64,000 nt of DNA from Zanthoxylum bungeanum (Eukaryota > Streptophyta > Magnoliopsida > Sapindales > Rutaceae), in NCBI GenBank assembly GCA_019454045.1, contig SKCR01029069.1:54053-118052 (forward strand), given 5' to 3'. Each line of letters begins with the position of its first letter. Positions within the stretch are counted from its first letter, which is position 1. This document shows, piece by piece, positions 11,304-20,133 of this stretch. The translations under genes and the position numbers were made by a program. Below the pieces are notes generated by a model. The model saw only the letters and a program-made list of their open reading frames with translations. It was not told the DNA's origin and did no database searches.

Positions 11304-13459
11304 ATGTCGAGTGGAGAATCTTTAGAAAGTTTAGGCGAATAGATAGATAAATTCGTAGGAGTATCATCGAGTGAATCAACAGAAGAAAAATCATTAAGGG
11401 ACTGGTCGCGTCAAGAATTATCCGAGGAGGGACCTGTTACCATTTTGTCGCGTGAAATTCCCGTGCATGCAATTCCTATTAGATCATTGGCAGCAGTTGA
11501 GGAGTTTAGTGGAGCGGTGAGCACAAGTGAGCCAACCAACTTGCTAACCAAGAACCCAGCTAGTCGAATGACGGCTGGTATGCTGATGGAAATCAGGTGT
11601 AAGTACAGATTTCCTAGATCAATGGAGTTGAGAGTACCCTTGCCGACTGAAAGAATCGACTATAAAATTCCTGGGTGGATTGGGTTTTATGTAGTACCAT
11701 TTTCTAATGGGCTTAGATTCCCCATACCGAGGTTAGCTTGGGAAGTTTTGGATCATTATGGGATCGCTCCTTCACAACTAATGCCGAATGCTTGGAGGAT
11801 TTTATTGTCGATTGAATGCTTAGCATTTGAACAAGGGTTATTTTTTGAGGTGAAGGACGTTGTATACTCATACTACCTCAAGGAGCACTTAACTGAAAAA
11901 GGGAGATATACTTTGTATCTTCGTCGTAAGAGGGAACAAATAGTTATGGTTCGGATTATTTCTTTGTGAGGAATGTGGGTATCTTTGGGTCGACTGGAAT
12001 GGGTCGTGTTTCAGAATATTGGAGTGTATTTAGTGAGTATCAGTTCCTTCTATTTATTGATAAGTTATCAATGTTGTTGTCGTTTGACGCTAATGTGTGA
12101 ATTGTTTGTTTTGCAGGTCCATTTCGAAACAGTTTATTCGACAAAACACCTCAGATTTTATCCAACACTAAAGCTCTTCTTGACCTTCCCGTTGAACAAA
12201 TAGATTGGAGAATAGTCTTGGTAGAGAAGAGATTAAGGGCAACATTAGTGTGGAAAGAAATCTTCGAATCAGAAGGTATATCTACCCCTTTGGCACTTTG
12301 TAAACACGTATTGGAAGTCATCTACTGTACTTGGTCGATTCGAGCTTTGTACGGAAAGGTGTTGTTTATAAAGACTTTAACTCCAAAAGAAATTTTATGC
12401 GCAGAGGACATGATGTCGAGGCAAATAAAAGTAGCATCAATTGATGAATTGAAAGGCCGAAAGAAGGCTAGGAAGCTTAAGATAAAGGAGCCAGAAGTGG
12501 AGGTTCCAGAACCACAACTGGTTATGTCGACTGGAACTCCAAAGACTAAAGGGAAGTCGACTGAAATCATTGTCAAAGGGGGGAAAAGGAAAGCGGATGA
12601 AATTGAAGATATTGACAATATAATTGTCAGGATTCCATCAGGGTCGACTGCAATTTCTGACCCATCAAGCCTTGACCCTTTTATCAAGAAGCTTCTACTA
12701 GAAGAGGATGAACAAAGGCTTTCCAAAATTGGCCCCGTCGAGTCAATGAAGAAGGCTGCGGCTTTAAATTACCAAGTAAGGAAGTAAATAAAAAATATTT
12801 CATTATAATTTGTAGAATGGATTCTAATCAAGTGCTTTTTTCAGGCAATGGAGTGTAGCTTACACATGCAACGGTATGTCGAATCGAATCTCAGGAAGCA
12901 GAGAGAAATGGAAAAGTCATTCGCAGCAATGAAAAAGGAAATGGTCCAAATGAAGTCGCTTGGAAAAAGGAATACAGAATTGGAAAAGGAGTTGAAGGAG
13001 GTGAAAGCTACTCTTCAGATGGAAAAGGAAACTTCTGAGGTTACAATAGAAGGTTATAAGGATGCATTTGAAAATGTAAAGAAGGAAAATGATGAGTTAC
13101 TTGAGAATCTTGAAGGGATTGCTCTCGAATCAATGATGAAAGAACGAAGTAATCTGATGAAGGATTTCCTTGAAGGGAATACAGCAGCTTGGGAACCAGA
13201 GAAATGGATTCAAGAGTATGATCGATTACTGGCAGGAATTTCTTCTTCCAACGAGGGTGATGAGGAAGAGAAATGTGAAGAGGTCGACTCTAAAGTGGCT
13301 GAGAAAGAAATAATTGACGGCAAGGAAGCGGCTGGAGTTCAAGAGAAGAATGAAGAACTTAGTCGAATGGAAATTGAGCCGACTGGTCAAGTTCAAGAAA
13401 TTCCTGCACCTGAAGTTGTTGCTGAACGTATTCCGGATGAAGCTGCTCCGGAAATTTGA
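11304..13459 (+). pseudogene. Antisense three-exon gene of the Tat element (putative gypsy-type transposon protein), lightly broken
   Basis: Exons by GT-AG sites and frame: 11304-12032, 12117-12775, 12845-13459; the phases join correctly at both introns. Exon 1 encodes a domain with IPGWIGFYVVPFSNGLRFPI, then LDHYGIAPSQLMPNAWRILL, which resembles Pfam 'putative gypsy type transposon' (Transposase_28). Exon 2 adds a lysine/glutamate-rich, probably nuclear segment (GGKRKADE). Exon 3 is a long coiled coil (residues rich in K, E and L). Two lesions exist: a TAG at 11340 shortly after the ATG, and a 1-nt frame change near 11931. It ends 166 bp from the pol stop, tail to tail. Antisense ORFs at this position are known in Tat elements such as Grande; the function is unknown. 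Named by resemblance only. Confidence 0.75.
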
Positions 13460-13624
13460 ATCTCTTTGTAATTTTAATTTTAAGTTATCGCTTGTAGAAC
13501 AATTTAATGACTAAATGATATTTTGGGATAATATTTCAAATGAGACTTGTTATTAAGTCGAATCGCAATACATAAAGTAGAAAATCACTTTGAACCCTTA
13601 AATATAAATAAATGCACGCATAAA

Positions 13625-14819
13625 TTACCGGTAAAATTGCTTAAGGTGAATTGCATTCCAACTATTGTGAATTTGTCTCCCCTCAGTTGTTCGTAATTTG
13701 TAGGCTCCATGTCCAACAACTCTTGTGATGATGTATGGCCCCTCCCAATTTGGCCCCAACTTTCCATCTCCAACTTCTTTTGTATTTTGAAAAACTCTTC
13801 AGAGTACCCAATCCCCTTCCTTGAGTGCTTCTGACATTTTTGTTGAAATATCTAGTCATTCTTTGTCGATGCGCCGCTAGTCGAATAGATGCACGATCCC
13901 TCAATTCTTCAATTGTTTCCAGGTTAAAATTCATAAGTTGTTGATTCGTATCATCGTTAAGCCATTGGTAACGGGGAGATGGGATGGTTTCTTCAGTTGG
14001 TATCACAGCTTCTGTCCCAAATGCAAGAGAGAACGGGGTTTCTCCTGTGGAGGAACGGATAGTCGTCTTATAGGACCATAAGACTCTTGGTAGTTCATCC
14101 GCCCAGGCTCCTTTTGCTTTTTCTAATCTTTTCTTTAGAGTATTTAAAATTGTCTTGTTGGAAGACTCGGCTTGACCATTTGCTTGTGGGAATCGAGGGG
14201 TTGAAAAACTTAATTTGATCCTCCAATTTTTGCAGAAGTCTTGGAAGTGATTGCTGATAAATTGTGAACCATTATCAGTCACAATCTCTTTGGGAACGCC
14301 GAATCGACATATGATGTTCTTCCAGACAAATGATTGAACCTCTCTATCTCGTATCTTGGCGAAAGAGTCTGCCTCAATCCACTTTGAAAAATAATCCGTT
14401 AACGCCAGCATGTAGACTCGTTGTCCAGGGGCGGTTGGTAGTTTCCCTACAATATCCATTCCCCATTTCATGAATGGCCACGGGGAGAGAGTGGGATTTA
14501 ATTTCTCAGGAGGGAGATGTGAAATCGGGGCGAACCTTTGACATTTCTCGCATTTCTTCGTATAATTAGCTGAATCAATTCTCATAGTTGGCCAATAATA
14601 CCCAGTCGAATGGGTGCGTAAAGCGAGGCTACGTCCTCCAGAATGATTTCCACATTCTCCTTCATGCAATTCTGACAATACATGCTGTGCTTGATCATGG
14701 GTAAGACATTTTAAGTAGGGTCCAGAGAATGACCTTTTCAACAACTGTCCGTTGAATACGGTAAATCTTGCTGCCTGTCTCTGAACCTTTCTTGGTTCAG
14801 TTTTGTCTTCTGGAAGTAG
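13625..14819 (-). pseudogene. Tat element integrase (pol C-terminal part)
   Basis: The frame is continuous with the RT part upstream apart from one TGA at 14820-14822. From the methionine at 14744: zinc-binding H27, H34, C65, C68; catalytic core D97 (GMDIVG), D157 (VTDNGSQF) and E193 (NGQAES), with the expected 35-residue D-to-E gap. After residue about 310 (RSTQGRG) the frame slips, and the normal C-terminus reads on in another frame (KVGDGKLGPNWEGPYII, then HNSWNAIHLKQFYR, stop at 13625-13627). At least one frameshift near 13810 therefore disrupts the integrase tail. Role in an intact element: insertion of cDNA into the chromosome. Confidence 0.88.
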
Positions 14820-16874
14820 TCATTCTTGCAAATATTTCATGAGTGGCGTCATCCATGAGTCGTTTGATGTGATGGTGGTGATCTCCTTGCTCTCTTTCCA
14901 AATTGCTGGCCAATTCAAATACACTACCGGAATGGATTGTGGTTTATCCCCATGCATCGTCGATCCAAGGGTAGCCAATGCGTCTACTTGAGTATTCTCG
15001 CTTCTTGGAACTTGGGTTATTGTAAATTCTTCAAATGTCGACTGGATTTCTTTCACTTTCATTAAGTAGGATGACATTTGAGGATCACGTGCTTGATATG
15101 ATCCTTGGAGTTGGTTGACTATCAATTGAGAATCTGATACCACTTCTATTCTGCTTGCTCCAAGTTCTTTAGCCAAACTGATTCCTGCTATCAATGTCTC
15201 ATACTCTGCCTCATTGTTTGTAACCCTGAATCCACATTTGATTGCTTGACGTAGTATATCACCATCAGGGGTGGTGATCACCACCCCAAGACCACATCCT
15301 TTCTTATTGCTGGAACCGTCGACTGCAAGCTTCGAAAGTGATGTGGTCTGGATTGAACTGACTTCTACATCTATTGAAACCTTCTGATTGAGACTGAAGT
15401 CAGCAACAAAATCGGCCAACGCTTGAGATTTGATTGATGTCCTGGGCTGGTAAGTAATGTCGTGTTCTCCCAATTCGACCGCCCATTTCGTTAATCTTCC
15501 AGACAACTCCGGCTTATGAAGAATGCTCCTTAGGGGATACTCTGAATAAACTGTAATCGGGTGTCCTTGGAAGTATGGTCGTAGCTTCCTTGCTGACATT
15601 ACCAAGGCCAATACTAGTTTTTCCAAATGTGAGTAACGTGATTCCGCATCAAGCAATGCCTTGCTCACATAATAGACTGGAAGTTGGGTGTTGTTGTCTT
15701 CTCTGATCAAAACAGCGCTCACAGCTTGATCTGAGACTCCTAAGTACAGGAAAAGCCTTTCATTGTCGAGTGGTTTTGATAACAATGGTGGCGACGTTAA
15801 ATATCGCTTGAGTTCTTTGAGAGCTTCTTCACAGGCTGGAGTCCATTCAAAGTTTTTTTCTTTCTTTATGGCTGAGAAGAACATAAAACTCTTGTCTGTG
15901 GACTTGGAGATGAATCTGTTTAAAGCTGCAATTCTTCCTGCTAGCCGCATAACATCTTTTGGGCAGGTAGGAGAGGGAATTTCAAGAATGGATTTGATTT
16001 GATCAGGATTTGCTTCAATGCCTCGTCGCGTGACAACATATCCCAAGAACTTCCCAGAGGCTACTCCAAATGCACATTTTGTTGGATTCAACTTCATCCC
16101 ATACTTATTCATTATGTTGAATGCTTCTCCCAAGTGCTGTAGATGCTGATCAGATCTTGAAGATTTCACCAACATGTCGTCTACATAAACTTCCATTGTT
16201 TTCCCAATCTGTTGAGAGAACATCTTGTTGACCATTCTTTGATACGTAGCTCCCGCATTTTTGAGGCCGAAGGGCATCACTTTGTAACAGTATATGCCTT
16301 TATTGGTCACAAAGGCTGTCTTCTCTTGGTCGTCTGAATGCATAAGGATTTGGTTGTACCCCGAATATGAATCCATGAAACTCAACAATTCATGTCCGCT
16401 TGTAGCATCAACCATTTGATCGATATGTGGCAGTGGGAAAGAATCCTTCGGGCATGCTTTGTTCAGGTCTGTGAAGTCAATGCAAACTCTCCATTTTCCA
16501 TTTTTCTTTCGTACTACCACCACATTAGCTAACCAGTCTGGGAACTGTACTTCTTTAATGGCACCATTTTGTAACAATTTCTGGACCTCTTCATCAATGA
16601 TCTGATTTCTTTCTGGGGCGAACTTTCTTCTTTTTTGCCGGACAGGAGGGTAGTCTGGATCTATGTGGAGTTGATGGGTGATCAACCCAGGGTCAATTCC
16701 TGTCATGTCTTCATGCGACCATGCGAATCGGTCGTGTTGTTTTTGCAAAAAATCACTCAAGTCTGCTCGAAGCTTGGGATCCAGATTTGCTCCTATTTGA
16801 GTTTTGTGATCTGCATGTTCTGGATGAATTTGGACCTCGTCCAGTTCTTCAATACTTGGGAGTGTAGGCTCCAA
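14820..16874 (-). CDS. Tat element reverse transcriptase, RNase H and second (archaeal-type) RNase H
   Basis: 684 codons are open. RT spans about residues 85-280, with the box MEVYVDDMLV (Y230-D233) intact. The original RNase H (about 370-480) reads LYLGVSDQ where an Asp-containing TDAS motif is expected, and SEYPLR where TDQPLR is common, so it looks catalytically dead. A second RNase H (about 515-640) has all four acidic residues: D519 (AVDGSS), E555 (NNEAEYE), D581 (VVSDSQ) and D631 (QVDALA). Acquisition of this archaeal-type domain is established for the Tat lineage. The frame ends in a TGA (14820) that reads as a mutated CGA, after which integrase continues in frame. No protease precedes it. 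Confidence 0.9.
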   Translation of the reverse strand: MEPTLPSIEELDEVQIHPEHADHKTQIGANLDPKLRADLSDFLQKQHDRFAWSHEDMTGIDPGLITHQLHIDPDYPPVRQKRRKFAPERNQIIDEEVQKLLQNGAIKEVQFPDWLANVVVVRKKNGKWRVCIDFTDLNKACPKDSFPLPHIDQMVDATSGHELLSFMDSYSGYNQILMHSDDQEKTAFVTNKGIYCYKVMPFGLKNAGATYQRMVNKMFSQQIGKTMEVYVDDMLVKSSRSDQHLQHLGEAFNIMNKYGMKLNPTKCAFGVASGKFLGYVVTRRGIEANPDQIKSILEIPSPTCPKDVMRLAGRIAALNRFISKSTDKSFMFFSAIKKEKNFEWTPACEEALKELKRYLTSPPLLSKPLDNERLFLYLGVSDQAVSAVLIREDNNTQLPVYYVSKALLDAESRYSHLEKLVLALVMSARKLRPYFQGHPITVYSEYPLRSILHKPELSGRLTKWAVELGEHDITYQPRTSIKSQALADFVADFSLNQKVSIDVEVSSIQTTSLSKLAVDGSSNKKGCGLGVVITTPDGDILRQAIKCGFRVTNNEAEYETLIAGISLAKELGASRIEVVSDSQLIVNQLQGSYQARDPQMSSYLMKVKEIQSTFEEFTITQVPRSENTQVDALATLGSTMHGDKPQSIPVVYLNWPAIWKESKEITTITSNDSWMTPLMKYLQE

Positions 16875-16959
16875 AGGATGAGGCCCGCTCTGTAATTGCT
16901 ATGCTGAATGGATCTTAGCTTTCATTGTCGTCTGGTAGCATCCTCTCGAGGCAATCCTA
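16875..16959 (-). other. Gag-pol junction with missing protease
   Basis: Only 85 bp separate the gag stop (16960) from the open RT frame. In Tat elements a protease with an L(I/V)D(S/N)GS active site lies here, after the ISGG segment at the gag end. No such motif is found in any frame, so an internal deletion has removed it. Confidence 0.65.
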
Positions 16960-18570
16960 TCACCCTTTCATTAGGTTTGTAAACTTTTTCTCCATAGAGA
17001 CTGTGGAATGATGAATGTTTGACATGATAGCCCTGGCATGTCGCTTGGCCGCTGAATACGAAACTCCACTGATCTTCGATCCTCCTGAAATGAAATTCAC
17101 TGTATTGTCGATTGGTGGAGGTGGAATTGGTGCTTCTTCATGTCCATCCCTCTCACTTCTATGAGCGAAGGTAGCTTTCCCTTTCTCTGTAAGTAAATCT
17201 CTTAGAAATCCCTTGTTCAGCAGCTCGAGGACTTCTAATCTTAATGCCACACATTCAGCCATCGTATGGCCGTAGTCTCGATGGAATTCACACCATTTAC
17301 TTGTGTCTTTCTTTTTGAAGCTTTCTCTGTTGCGTGGAGGCCATCTTACTTCATTTCCCATCTTTTTTAGTACCAAAACTAATTCTCCTGGAGAAATAGA
17401 AAAATTGTAATCTGGGAGTCTTGGCTTTTCTACTTGAACTCTTTCCTCTGTTTTGTATGGTAGGGGTCTTCGATCAAAGTCCCTTCAGAGGGGCTGATGT
17501 TCTTTCCTTGGGTGACTCCTTTTCTCTGAATGATGCCTAGGTGTCATTCTTGCGAATTCTTTATGTCGTTTGGAAGTATGAGGTGTTCTCTCATTTTGCA
17601 CATTGGAGGAATTATCTTTCCTTTTATTCCTCTTGTCTTCTTCCCATCTGATTTCGACTTGAGCTCGTGCCATGTCCTGGTCCATCGTGTAGCATCGAAA
17701 TTTAGTTAACTTTCTGTAGAGTCCGCTATCACAAAGTAACCCGTTTCTGAAAGCTTCCACAGCTGTCGGCTGATGTAGATCTGGAATTGTTATCCTCTCC
17801 TTGTTGAAACGGGCCACGTAGCTTCGCAAGGATTCACCCCTCCGTTGCTGAATGGTACTAAGGTCGTCAGTAGTTTTTTCAAGTTTGCAAGAGCTGGCGA
17901 AATGCTCCACAAACTTGTCTGCTAACTGTTGATAGGACTTGATGGATCTGTATGGTAGATTGATGAACCACGTAAGGGCAGGGCCTCCCAAAGTTTCTCC
18001 AAATCCTCTGCACATATCTGCTTCCCATTGAAGAGGAGCTAAGCCAGTTGACATCATTTTGTACTTGTAATGGATGACATGGTCGTCTGTGTCTGTGGAT
18101 CCATCATATAGTTTCATGTCGGGTGGACTGAACTTCCGCGGCAACTCAACGGATGTAATGTTTTCCATGAAGGGGGTGTCAGAAATGGTTCCAGCTCTGC
18201 TCTTCTTTATTGGTAGTTTCACTCCTGGTAGGCTGGACATGATTGCTTCTTTAAATTCCTTCATTTCCCTTCTCATAGCGATGGCAACTTGTTGAGCTTG
18301 GTTGATGGGAGAATTTGCTAGGTCCCTCTGGTCCTCATCATTTGATGGAATGTTATCTGTTGTTTCGTTAAATACTCCCAAGAGATTAACTGGTGTGATA
18401 CGGTTATTGGGCTGATCTGAGATATCATGATGCCGGGATGGGGATGAAATTAACTCCAACTGTTTCTGAAGGTTCATGTTGGAATTACGAATGGTTAAAT
18501 TTTCCTCTTCCAAAGCTTTTAATCTCTCCTGTAGCGTGGCCAGTTGTGATGCCATTGGTTGTCTGTTCAT
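16960..18570 (-). pseudogene. Tat element gag
   Basis: One reading frame is split by a single TGA at 17485-17487 (probably CGA decayed by C-to-T change). The N-terminus (about residues 8-42) is a leucine-rich coiled coil. The central capsid-like retrotransposon gag domain includes FIEHFASSC-like and LRSYVARFNKE segments. After the stop the frame continues with a zinc-finger-like cluster C-E-F-H-R-D-Y-G-H-T-M-A-E-C near 17285, and an ISGG motif near the end. Gag packages the element RNA. The start ATG at 18570 lies 75 bp from the PBS, a normal spacing. Confidence 0.85.
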
Positions 18571-18644
18571 TGCTTGAAGCCATGAATGACTAAGCTGTGA
18601 GTGTTTGTAGAATACAAAATCTTTGTCTGCAAATTATCGCTAGG

Positions 18645-18662
18645 GCCCCACGGTGGGCGCCA
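18645..18662 (-). other. Primer-binding site of the Tat element
   Basis: On the minus strand, 3 bp after the LTR end, it reads TGGCGCCCACCGTGGGGC. It begins with the TGG expected from pairing with a tRNA CCA end. I did not assign the tRNA. Confidence 0.75.
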
Positions 18663-18665
18663 AAT

Positions 18666-19345
18666 TGTGGATGCTGGAATTCGGCCGAGGTCCACAATCA
18701 GAATTTGGAAATAGGGGCACTAACGATCCTGCAAAACAAAGAAGAATGAATGAGAGTAGACTGCCTACCGGTGTGGTAGGTACCGGGGACACTCCGACGC
18801 CCAAGTCAGTAGTATGAAATGAACAGTAAATATGTTAACTATGAAAGCAAGGTTTGCTATTACCTTGACCTTCTTTGGGTGGCCGTGAGGGCGGAAGAAA
18901 GTGTTTAGGAAATGTGAAGCTCTGAGAGCTTATGTCAGAGAAGAGAAGCTTGTCAGAAAGAACTGCCCTGTTTCTCGTATTTTGTTGCAATTTATAGTTG
19001 AAGGTGAGTGACTTTTGCAGCTGGCATAAGTCCCACAATGTGCTAAGATATCTTTATTTAGTGAACAAAGTGGAGCAGTTTGATTATGATTAGGGTAAGT
19101 GGGAAATGTTTGGTATAGATTTGGCTTTATGTATGAATCATTTTTCGGCAAGTGGAATAAGGGTTTTGTTGGGCTTTACCTTGGGCTTTCCGGTATTTAG
19201 CATCTCTGTATGTGGGCCTTATCTGACATTGGTTTCAAATGGAAAGACAATTTTACCCCTGGCCCAAATCTGGCACGTATAGTGTGTTTTTTTGGGCTTT
19301 AAGGTAAAAGACGGTTTTACCCTTGGCTCAAGTTTGGTCTATACA
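18666..19345 (-). repeat. Tat element 5' LTR
   Basis: 680 bp, TG...CA on the minus strand (starts TGTATAGACC, ends GCATCCACA). Target duplication CTCAT follows at 19346-19350. Confidence 0.92.
18991..18996 (-). promoter_or_regulatory. TATA box in the Tat 5' LTR
   Basis: The minus strand reads CAACTATAAATTGCAAC around this position, the best TATA in the LTR. The same box is in the 3' LTR at 7326-7331. It would drive the gag-pol transcript leftwards. Confidence 0.5.
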
Positions 19346-19549
19346 CTCATCATCTTTAATCCAATTATTATAGGCATTTCGTGCAGCTCTACCAGCATTT
19401 AGTGCTAGCTCATTATGACATTCCTCTATAAGGACAAATTTAAGATCTTTGCATACCAAGATAGCATTCATGTCACTTTTTCATTTAACATAATTATCCC
19501 CATTTAATTTTTCTTGTTGTTTGAGAATGGAGATTACAGCAGATGCCAT
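19346..19549 (-). pseudogene. Copia-1 gag, N-terminal part
   Basis: From the ATG at 19549: MASAVISILKQQEKLNGDNY, one stop where tryptophan is expected, then a run typical of copia gag (VCKDLKFVLIEEC, ARNAYNNWIKDD). The Tat insertion cuts it at 19350, and the continuation is at 7000, in frame. Confidence 0.8.
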
Positions 19550-19828
19550 GGCTGAAAAAATAATAAACGCACATTCAACATTCATTCATCGCATATTAAA
19601 ATTGTCACACATTTAGGCATAAAATTAAACATGATGCATGATCAATGTATAATGAATTAGAAACCAAAAAAGAATTAATATGCCACATTTATCTATCATT
19701 CCACAAATAAGTGCCGCCGTAAGGTAGGTCAACTATTCGAATGGTAGAGTGAGACATTCTCAATTGATTAATATATCTGAAATAACTCGTATTCCTATAT
19801 TAATCAACTACCGTTATTTTGATTAATG
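19550..19828 (-). other. Copia-1 leader, part next to gag
   Basis: Non-coding. It contains 'gccgtaaggtaggtca' near 19712, echoed as 'accgtagggtaagtca' near 29955 in the other leader part. This suggests a repeated leader motif or one leader split by Copia-2. Confidence 0.55.
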
Positions 19829-20126
19829 TGTTGGACAATTATGACCCATAGCATCACTATTTGTACAGAACATGGTGTTGTTGTACAAATTAATTATGTG
19901 ACAAAGGAAATTGTTCTTTTATCATTTGTAATTAGATTACCGGGATAGATAAATGATAAAAGTCCATATGATTAGTTACGGATTAATAAGATATGAGAGA
20001 GTATTAATCCAATAAGGTTCAATCATTAAAATATCCCTAGTCATAGTATTATCGAGATTAGACATCGATAATGCGGAATAGACTAGTATTGCACTTGTGC
20101 GTGTTATGGAGGCATAACAACATAGT
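19829..20126 (+). repeat. Extra partial LTR of Copia-2 family
   Basis: This copies the first 298 bp of the Copia-2 LTR (TGTTGGACAATTATG start), with about 15 differences. It breaks at 'cataAGTT' and continues as GTTGGAGAT, the sequence that normally precedes the 3' LTR (27880-27888). So an LTR start is joined to the polypurine-tract side of another element. Confidence 0.85.
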
Positions 20127-20133
20127 TGGAGAT

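Larger units (their letters stand above)
7001..19345 (-). mobile_element. Tat-lineage Ty3/gypsy LTR retrotransposon
   Basis: This is a full-length minus-strand element of 12,345 bp with 680-bp LTRs (7001-7680 and 18666-19345), about 98% identical by eye, and a CTCAT target duplication. In its own sense order it has LTR, PBS (18645-18662), gag, RT, RNase H, a second archaeal-type RNase H, integrase, a long 3' region and LTR. The second RNase H and the long 3' region with an antisense gene and tandem repeats are known hallmarks of the Tat group (Grande, Ogre, Retand and relatives). The protease domain is missing, and gag and pol each have an in-frame stop, so this copy is non-autonomous. Confidence 0.92.

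Noticed and set aside
12322..12726. 134-codon minus-strand frame across the antisense gene
   Set aside because: Shadow of exon 2, which has the family motifs and splice sites on the plus strand.
15763..16002. Plus-strand frames within the Tat pol region
   Set aside because: Shadow frames of the minus-strand RT gene.
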